A DNA stretch of 5,440 nt, from NCBI GenBank assembly GCA_003354055.1, contig PIVQ01000523.1, forward strand, positions 1-5,440, given 5' to 3'. Within the stretch, counting starts at the first letter, position 1. Each line of letters opens with the position of its first letter. A program made the position numbers and the translations under genes. The notes under the pieces were generated by a model. The model was given only the letters and a program-made list of their open reading frames with translations, had not been told where the DNA came from and searched no databases. The DNA comes from Desulfobacteraceae bacterium (GTDB lineage Bacteria > Desulfobacterota > Desulfobacteria > Desulfobacterales > Desulfobacteraceae). Shown piece by piece: positions 1 through 4,100 of this stretch.

Positions 1-20
1 ATGTTTTCTACTTCTATCAT
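1..20 (-). CDS. Amino-acid ABC transporter ATP-binding protein, 5' end only (partial)
   Basis: Only the first six codons and two further bases are present; reading leftwards from base 20 they give M-I-E-V-E-N. The ATG overlaps the permease stop as ATGA (TGA at 19-17), a typical translationally coupled junction. A strong Shine-Dalgarno AGGAGG lies at 37-32, inside the last permease codons, 11 bases before the ATG. Known: GlnQ/HisP-type ATPases of polar amino-acid transporters often begin 'MIEVxNLxK' and commonly follow the permease gene. The identification therefore rests on six residues plus gene order. If correct, the product is the cytoplasmic ATPase subunit that powers the transporter encoded next to it. 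Confidence 0.72.
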
Positions 21-1033
21 TTTGTCGCCGTCCTCCTTTCCAGGTATTGGACACACATGGACAGTGTAAATGTCATGGTTAGGTAGAGGATGGCACAGAG
101 TATCCAGAGTTCAAAGGTCTGAAGACTGGTGGTAATCCCCTCACGGGTGGCTTTGGTCAATTCCCGGATTGAAATCATTCCAAGGAGGGATGAGTCTTTG
201 ATCAGGTTGATAAACTGACCGGCCAGAGGGGGCAGGATGGTTTTCAGTGCCTGGGGCAGGACAATATGGAACATGGATTGAAAATAGGTCATTCCTGTAG
301 AGCGGGCTGCTTCCACCTGGCCCGGATGAATGGCTTCAATACCGGCCCGGACAATTTCGACGACATAGGCACCTGTGAATACGGACAGGGCCATGACACC
401 ATACCATTCCGGATTGAGTTTTGGAATGCCGTTCATCATCAGGATTTTGTTCATGGTGGTACCCAGAACAAAATAAAAGATCATGATCTGGACCAGCAGG
501 GGAGAGCCGCGAATGATTTCCACATAGGTGATGGCTGACCATTTTAGTACCGGGGTGCTTGATACCCTTGCCACCCCGCCGACAATGCCGAGAAGGATAC
601 CGAAGATGGTGGAGATAAAACTGATTTTCAGGGTGACCCACAGACCTATGGCCATGAGTCCGGGCTTATATCCTCCTTTGTATTCGGCAATGATGTCCCC
701 CGGAGAGAGCATGTCCCCTTCGATCCAGTCAAAGGAACCCTTGGGAACGGTATAGGTGGCTTTTTCACCGTCGATCTGAACGGTGATGTCAAATTTGTCG
801 CTGTTGGCCACGATGCTATCTACTTCACCGTCGGCCTCAGCGTATAAAGAGATGGTTTCCTGGTACATGAAATATTTTGGGACTTTAAACCAGCGCCACT
901 GGTAATCAACAGCAACGGTTGCATAGTACACAGATCCGAATACCAGGATCACCAATGCAATGAATCCTAAAACGGAAAATGTATAAGCGGTGGGGTTGCT
1001 CAGTCGCTTAATATTGGATGTGTGTTGTTCCAT
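17..1033 (-). CDS. Polar amino-acid ABC transporter permease (HisM/GlnP type) with extra N-terminal periplasmic segment
   Basis: Inner-membrane subunit that would form the translocation path for an amino acid delivered by the binding protein encoded upstream. The 338-residue product has a first membrane helix at about 17-40 and a soluble segment at 41-122. The canonical HisMQ permease core of about 215 residues follows, with helices near 125-155, 168-192, 208-230, 262-285 and 307-328. Family marks are EIIRGSPLLVQ (172-182) and the EAA loop, which docks on the ATPase: E241-A-A, G247 and I257-V-L-P260. Usual family members are about 220-250 residues; the excess lies in the 41-122 segment. The start is ATG 1033 with AAGG at 1046-1043, 9 bases upstream. 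The gene lies 78 bases after the binding-protein gene and overlaps the ATPase start by 4 bases. The substrate cannot be named beyond 'polar or general amino acid'. The family call is firm. Confidence 0.93.
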   Translation of the reverse strand: MEQHTSNIKRLSNPTAYTFSVLGFIALVILVFGSVYYATVAVDYQWRWFKVPKYFMYQETISLYAEADGEVDSIVANSDKFDITVQIDGEKATYTVPKGSFDWIEGDMLSPGDIIAEYKGGYKPGLMAIGLWVTLKISFISTIFGILLGIVGGVARVSSTPVLKWSAITYVEIIRGSPLLVQIMIFYFVLGTTMNKILMMNGIPKLNPEWYGVMALSVFTGAYVVEIVRAGIEAIHPGQVEAARSTGMTYFQSMFHIVLPQALKTILPPLAGQFINLIKDSSLLGMISIRELTKATREGITTSLQTFELWILCAILYLTMTFTLSMCVQYLERRTATK

Positions 1034-1036
1034 ATT

Positions 1037-1053
1037 GTTTTGCCTTACAAAAC
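1037..1053 (-). promoter_or_regulatory. Small hairpin presenting the permease Shine-Dalgarno in its loop
   Basis: On the minus strand GTTTTG (1053-1048) and CAAAAC (1042-1037) are perfect 6-base complements separated by TAAGG (1047-1043). The AAGG in that loop is the only ribosome-binding candidate for the permease ATG at 1033. The stem abuts the larger hairpin at 1054-1084 with no base between them. The stem has only two G-C pairs, so it would be weak alone; stacking on the neighbour could stabilise it. The structure is seen in sequence; a regulatory effect is inference. Confidence 0.45.
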
Positions 1054-1084
1054 GGGCCGACAGTATACGAGAAACTGCCGGCCC
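1054..1084 (-). terminator. Intercistronic stem-loop after the binding-protein gene (attenuator or mRNA 3'-end stabiliser)
   Basis: Reading the minus strand, arms GGGCCGGCAGT (1084-1074) and ACTGTCGGCCC (1064-1054) pair over 11 bases with one G-U wobble and a 9-base loop. Only a short T run (GTTTTG) follows, so it would be a weak or leaky intrinsic terminator. Known: many binding-protein operons place such a hairpin after the binding-protein gene, so that this abundant subunit is made in excess over the permease. The location 28 bases after the binding-protein stop codon fits that role. On the plus strand the same stem has one A-C mismatch, which favours function in the minus-strand transcript. 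Confidence 0.68.
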
Positions 1085-1111
1085 TGATTTATTCGATTCT
1101 ACAAAATGATC

Positions 1112-1933
1112 TTATTCCGCAAGATCTTTCTGCCATTCGTCGGATTTTATCCATTTGTCATAGGATTTCTGCCATCTGCCGTCGTTTTTATACTGGCGGA
1201 TGAAGTTGTTCAGATAGTTCAAAAAGTCGGGATCGCCTTTTCTGATTGCCATGGCAAGGGGTTCAAAAGTAAAGGGTTTGTTCAGGGCAATGGTTTTGCC
1301 TTCACCGTGCTGGGCCTGGATGATTTCGATGAGGGGCAGGTCATAAATAGTGGCATCTGCGTTGCCCTGGATAACTTCCATGCAGGCTTCGGTTTCAACT
1401 TCAAAGGATTTGTAATTGGCCTTGGGAATCATTCGTTTAGCCGCTTTTTCACCTGTGGTGCCCAGTTTTGAAGTGATGGTGTATTTGGGATCGTTAAGAT
1501 CTTTGTAAGACAGTACTTTGCCTTCATGCTTTTTGTTGAGGAGAATGGCCTGGCCCACAACGATGTAAGGATCGGCAAAGTTGATGCCAAGGTTTCTTTC
1601 CTGGGTACAGGTCATACCGGAAATAATGATGTCGAATTTGTCTGTGATCAGGGCGGGGATAATGCCGTCCCAGGCTGTGTTGACAGGTACAAATTTTACG
1701 CCCATGGCTTTTGCAAGGGCTTTGGCCATGTCCATGTCGAATCCAATGTACTGACCTTTTGTATTGGTCATTTCAAAGGGAAGGTAGCCTGATTCAAAAC
1801 CAACGCGAAGTTCGCCTGATTTTACGATGGTTTCAATTGTAGATGTTTTGGCAAGGTTGATATCCGCACTGAATGCCGGTGCGGATATTAAGATGAATGT
1901 CAAAGCAAACAACGATACAAGAATTTTCTTCAT
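1112..1933 (-). CDS. Periplasmic amino-acid-binding protein of an ABC transporter (SBP_bac_3 family)
   Basis: Soluble receptor that would bind an amino acid in the periplasm and hand it to the permease. The 273-residue product starts with a Sec signal peptide: Lys2-Lys3, a hydrophobic core at about 5-17, then APAFSA, with probable cleavage after Ser22. There is no lipobox cysteine, so it should be a free periplasmic protein. Mature-protein landmarks of family 3 are G-E-L-R-V-G-F (40-46), G-F-D-M-D (64-68), the ligand-binding segment S-G-M-T (105-108) with Arg113 (expected to hold the substrate carboxylate), and Asp198 in the second lobe (expected to hold the amino group). The mature protein has two cysteines, 109 and 184, one in each lobe; Cys109 sits in the binding segment. 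Start ATG 1933 has a strong AGGAGG at 1945-1940, spaced 6 bases. It is the first gene of the operon. Substrate type is unresolved. Confidence 0.94.
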   Translation of the reverse strand: MKKILVSLFALTFILISAPAFSADINLAKTSTIETIVKSGELRVGFESGYLPFEMTNTKGQYIGFDMDMAKALAKAMGVKFVPVNTAWDGIIPALITDKFDIIISGMTCTQERNLGINFADPYIVVGQAILLNKKHEGKVLSYKDLNDPKYTITSKLGTTGEKAAKRMIPKANYKSFEVETEACMEVIQGNADATIYDLPLIEIIQAQHGEGKTIALNKPFTFEPLAMAIRKGDPDFLNYLNNFIRQYKNDGRWQKSYDKWIKSDEWQKDLAE

Positions 1934-2282
1934 TATTTTCCTCCTAAAAATGGTTGACGGTCTTCCCTAATCCAGATTGGAATGCAGGGGAAACGATCAA
2001 GTTAAATTAACGATGAACCCTCCTATTAGTGAGATTAATACTTAGCATAATTTTTTCAAATGGCAAGTACTATTTATGTGTTCGGCTATATTCAATTTTT
2101 GTTGCTACCGTGATAGCGACATATCGCGAACATCCTGAAAAGTCAATACAAAAAACTTTTATCCCGTGGTTGTTTCCATGGCAGATGATGGGTGAACTTA
2201 AATTGAAGGATTGCTAAGTGTTTAAAATTATACAATGAATGGTTTATCCATTTCAAATCAAAGCGCCGCATGTTTCCTTTAG
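1934..2282. other. Divergent intergenic region, transporter-proximal part, no gene seen
   Basis: No convincing coding sequence is seen in this stretch. The transporter promoter must lie here, but no strong sigma70 match stands out on the minus strand. TTGCCA at 2066-2061 has no good -10 at normal spacing, and TTGACT (2146-2141) with TATGTC 17 bases on is only partial. The stretch around 2035-2100 is AT-rich. Two overlapping dyads that cannot form together sit at 2101-2120 (GTTGCTA/TAGCGAC, 7 pairs with one wobble) and 2116-2127 (GCGA/TCGC). TATTA/TAATA arms lie at 2024-2040. Any of these could be operators, but none matches a site I can name. Confidence 0.5.
1992..2017. repeat. Operator-like repeat cluster: direct repeat flanking a palindrome
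   Basis: AACGATCAA (1992-2000) and AACGATGAA (2009-2017) match at 8 of 9 bases with a 17-base period. Between and overlapping them is the perfect palindrome GTTAAATTAAC (2001-2011). The cluster is 59-84 bases upstream of the binding-protein start codon, in what should be the promoter or leader of the transporter operon. That position would suit a regulator site, but AT-rich palindromes of this length also arise by chance. The pattern is seen; its function is inferred. Confidence 0.3.
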
Positions 2283-2312
2283 TTGACTTGGTTGATGTAT
2301 CCATCGTATGAT
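2283..2312 (+). promoter_or_regulatory. Sigma70-like promoter for the phosphoesterase/ParB-RAM operon
   Basis: The -35 element TTGACT (2283-2288, 5 of 6 consensus) and the -10 element TATGAT (2307-2312, 5 of 6) are separated by 18 bases. The expected transcription start is about 2318-2320. This would give a leader of roughly 30 bases before the ATG at 2351. It is the best promoter match I found in the intergenic region and has the right orientation and position. Initiation would occur within the palindrome listed next. Confidence 0.6.
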
Positions 2313-2313
2313 C

Positions 2314-2334
2314 GTGGGGTTTTTTTAACCCCAC
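2314..2334 (+). promoter_or_regulatory. Perfect palindrome overlapping the predicted transcription start (operator or 5'-leader hairpin)
   Basis: GTGGGGTT (2314-2321) and AACCCCAC (2327-2334) are perfect 8-base inverted repeats around five T residues. Because the T run is in the loop rather than after the stem, it does not look like an intrinsic terminator. It begins two bases after the -10 element. As DNA it is well placed to be a repressor site; as RNA it would form a whole hairpin only if transcription starts upstream of 2314. It ends 4 bases before the ribosome-binding site (AGGA, 2339-2342). Confidence 0.5.
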
Positions 2335-2350
2335 TTGCAGGAATATATTC

Positions 2351-2977
2351 ATGGGCGAAATACATACTCTGGGCCGGAACCACAACTTGAGAATTCTTAG
2401 TTTATCGGATTTCATAGACAAGGAATTGACCCGCGACGTTGAAAACAAGTCATTGCCCCCCATTGACCTGGTTATCTCCTGCGGTGACATGGAACCGGAG
2501 TACCTCTCTTTTTTAAGAGACAGGCTGGACAGCCCCCTGTTCTATATCAAGGGAAACCATGATATCCGGTATACCCAGTCCAATCCCATGGGGTGTGATA
2601 ACATCCATGCCCGGGTGGTCTCGGTCGGATCCTTGAACATTTTGGGCCTGGAGGGGTCTATGTGGTATAATGGCGGCCCAAATCAATATACGGATGCCAT
2701 GATGAGAAAAATTCTCTTCTGGATGGGGTTCCGGATCTGGCGAAAACGGCCCATTCACATGGTGGTGACCCATGCGGCACCCCGTGGGGTTCATGACAGA
2801 GAAGATCTCTGCCACATGGGGTTTGAGAGTTTCAGCCGGTTGATTGCAAAGCTACAACCGGATTATTTTATCCACGGGCATGTGCATGATGCATTTGACG
2901 ATTTTGAGGAACGCATCACCAGGATCAACCGGACTCAGGTGATCAACACCTGCGGTCATATGATTATAGAGGTCTGA
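2351..2977 (+). CDS. Calcineurin-like metallophosphoesterase
   Basis: Predicted cytoplasmic two-metal phosphoesterase of 208 residues, with no signal peptide or membrane helix. Motifs in order: L-R-I-L-S-L-S-D20-F-I-D23 (first metal motif), S-C-G45-D46, G68-N-H70-D71, T140-H141, and H175-G-H177-V-H179. The middle holds L-E-G-S-M with Y-N-G-G-P-N-Q-Y (about 100-113). The first motif is D-x-x-D instead of the common D-x-H. I recall a small subfamily of short phosphoesterases with this variant, plus 'CGD.EPEYL' and 'THAAPRGVHD'-like stretches, and this protein fits it. Substrate is unknown; phosphodiesters, phosphoproteins or nucleotides are all possible. Start ATG 2351 is supported by AGGA (2339-2342) at 8 bases spacing. 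The domain begins at residue 13, so an 11-12 residue N-terminal extension precedes it. The stop is 2 bases before the next ATG, implying translational coupling with the ParB-like/RAM protein. Confidence 0.87.
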   Translation: MGEIHTLGRNHNLRILSLSDFIDKELTRDVENKSLPPIDLVISCGDMEPEYLSFLRDRLDSPLFYIKGNHDIRYTQSNPMGCDNIHARVVSVGSLNILGLEGSMWYNGGPNQYTDAMMRKILFWMGFRIWRKRPIHMVVTHAAPRGVHDREDLCHMGFESFSRLIAKLQPDYFIHGHVHDAFDDFEERITRINRTQVINTCGHMIIEV

Positions 2978-2979
2978 TT

Positions 2980-4068
2980 ATGACGAATTTTTTTAAGTAT
3001 CTGTTTGGCACAGCCTCCAAGGATGCAGCCAACGACCATGTCAGTTCGTTTAATGAACAGCAGGCCCAGGAAGAGGATGTGGAGTTCATTGACCACGGGA
3101 TTCAGACCATTGCCTTAGAAGAAATTACAGGCAGTGTGGGCAAGTATTATGATTTTGACTCCAGGTTCCGGCCCAAAAAGCATGTGTCGGGCAAGCGGTT
3201 TAAGGATATCAAACGGACCATGCGGGAGGGCGGGGCCCTTCCTCCTGTAAATCTTTACCAGATTCGCAATGACTATTATGTGCTGGACGGAAATCATAGG
3301 GTGTCTGCTGCCAAGGAATTGGGGTGGACGGAAATCCAGGCCAAGGTGATTGAGCTTTTATCCGGCAGGAACACCATGGAAAACCTGATATATATTGAAA
3401 AGAAAAAATTCTTTGAAAAAACTAAACTCAAGGAAAAAATAGATCTCACCGAGGTGGGCAAGTATAAATTTTTAGAAAAGCAGATCAAAAAGCATCAGCT
3501 TTATCTGGCCAGCCAGTCCGGCCGGGACTGCGATCTTCAAAAGGCAGCCAAGGACTGGTTCAATACCATTTATGTACCCATGACCGCCATCATATCCTCA
3601 GGCGGGCTGATGCAGTATTTCCCGGGCAGAAGTATTGCGGATCTTTACACCTATATCTCCTATCATCACTGGTCCCGCAGTGCCGGCCGCAGATACGGGA
3701 TCGGTATTGGCCAGGTGATCCCTAAAAGCATGGAGGGCTTTCGAAAGTCCATGCTGGAAAAAACCACCCCTGAATACCCTGAAATGAAACGGACCATCAC
3801 CGCCTTTGTCTTTGTCAATGTGGGGGCATCACCAGAGCACCAGATCATTGACCGGCTTTACAAACTGGAAGAGGTCCAGGAGGTGCACTCGGTCCACGGC
3901 AGTATTGATATTCTGGTGAAAATGGTGCTAAGAAGGGATTTTCTGGCCTCTGATGCAGAGACTATTGCTGAATATGTGGATCAGAATATCCGCAGGATTG
4001 AAGGCATTAACAGGACCCAGACCATTATCCCGGGCATTTCCAAGGTAAAACCTGGCTTTATGCTTTAG
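2980..4068 (+). CDS. ParB-like domain / DUF4032-like / Lrp-AsnC RAM domain fusion protein
   Basis: Predicted soluble protein of 362 residues with three recognisable parts. Residues about 40-128 resemble the ParB/Srx fold: promoter-like opening I-A-L-E-E-I-T, P-P-V-N-L-Y (88-93), and Y-V-L-D103-G-N-H-R107-V-S-A-A-K-E-L-G. D-G-x-H-R is the signature of ParB-related nucleotide-binding proteins, including free-serine kinases, rather than of chromosome-partition ParB. Residues about 135-235 (T157-E-V-G-K-Y, Y-F-P-G-R at 213-217, A-D-L-Y at 220-223) recall DUF4032, from memory. Residues about 272-351 look like an Lrp/AsnC RAM domain: I-T-A-F-V-F-V-N-V, E-V-H-S-V-H-G307-S-I-D310-I-L-V-K, I-R-R-I-E-G-I-N-R-T-Q-T. 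No helix-turn-helix precedes it. RAM domains bind small ligands, often amino acids, and oligomerise. GAGG (2969-2972) at 7 bases spacing supports the start. The second gene of a coupled pair; function unknown, a ligand-responsive nucleotide-using regulator or enzyme is my inference. Confidence 0.83.
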   Translation: MTNFFKYLFGTASKDAANDHVSSFNEQQAQEEDVEFIDHGIQTIALEEITGSVGKYYDFDSRFRPKKHVSGKRFKDIKRTMREGGALPPVNLYQIRNDYYVLDGNHRVSAAKELGWTEIQAKVIELLSGRNTMENLIYIEKKKFFEKTKLKEKIDLTEVGKYKFLEKQIKKHQLYLASQSGRDCDLQKAAKDWFNTIYVPMTAIISSGGLMQYFPGRSIADLYTYISYHHWSRSAGRRYGIGIGQVIPKSMEGFRKSMLEKTTPEYPEMKRTITAFVFVNVGASPEHQIIDRLYKLEEVQEVHSVHGSIDILVKMVLRRDFLASDAETIAEYVDQNIRRIEGINRTQTIIPGISKVKPGFML

Positions 4069-4100
4069 GCGCTTCGCATGACCCCGGTGTTTCTATAGGA
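4069..4100. other. Convergent 32-base gap without a recognisable terminator
   Basis: The stop codons of the plus-strand ParB-like/RAM gene and the minus-strand kinase gene face each other across 32 bases. The only inverted repeat nearby is inside the plus-strand gene end: CCAAGGT (4040-4046) with ACCTGG (4050-4055), six pairs with one bulged A, followed by a T-poor stretch. It is too weak to call a terminator. The two transcripts may overlap at their 3' ends. Confidence 0.5.

Noticed and set aside
1106..1471. 121-codon plus-strand open frame opposite the binding-protein gene
   Set aside because: It lies wholly antisense to a clear family-3 binding protein, has no ribosome-binding site, and its translation shows no recognisable fold; it is a shadow frame.
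2029..2217. 62-codon plus-strand open frame in the divergent intergenic region
   Set aside because: There is no Shine-Dalgarno before its ATG, no family resemblance, and it covers probable regulatory repeats; coding cannot be supported.
2314..2334. Possible intrinsic terminator at the GTGGGGTT/AACCCCAC palindrome
   Set aside because: The T run is in the loop and neither strand has a T tract after the stem; there is also no upstream gene on the plus strand to terminate.
2143..2490. 115-codon minus-strand open frame crossing the promoter and start of the phosphoesterase gene
   Set aside because: It overlaps a good opposite-strand promoter and a real gene start and has no recognisable motif.
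2926..2949. I-N-R-T-Q shared by the end of the phosphoesterase (about 192-196) and the RAM domain (about 343-347) as a duplicated peptide
   Set aside because: Each fits its own family's normal C-terminal pattern (strand before the end of the phosphoesterase; R-T-x-T of RAM domains), so a five-residue match is most simply chance.
4040..4055. Hairpin at the end of the ParB-like/RAM gene as a terminator
   Set aside because: Only six pairs with a bulge, inside the coding sequence, and no T tract follows.
2980..4068. Chromosome or plasmid partition ParB
   Set aside because: It has D-G-N-H-R rather than the partition-type G-E-R-R box, no HTH for parS binding, no adjacent parA and no parS-like site; only the ParB-like fold is shared.
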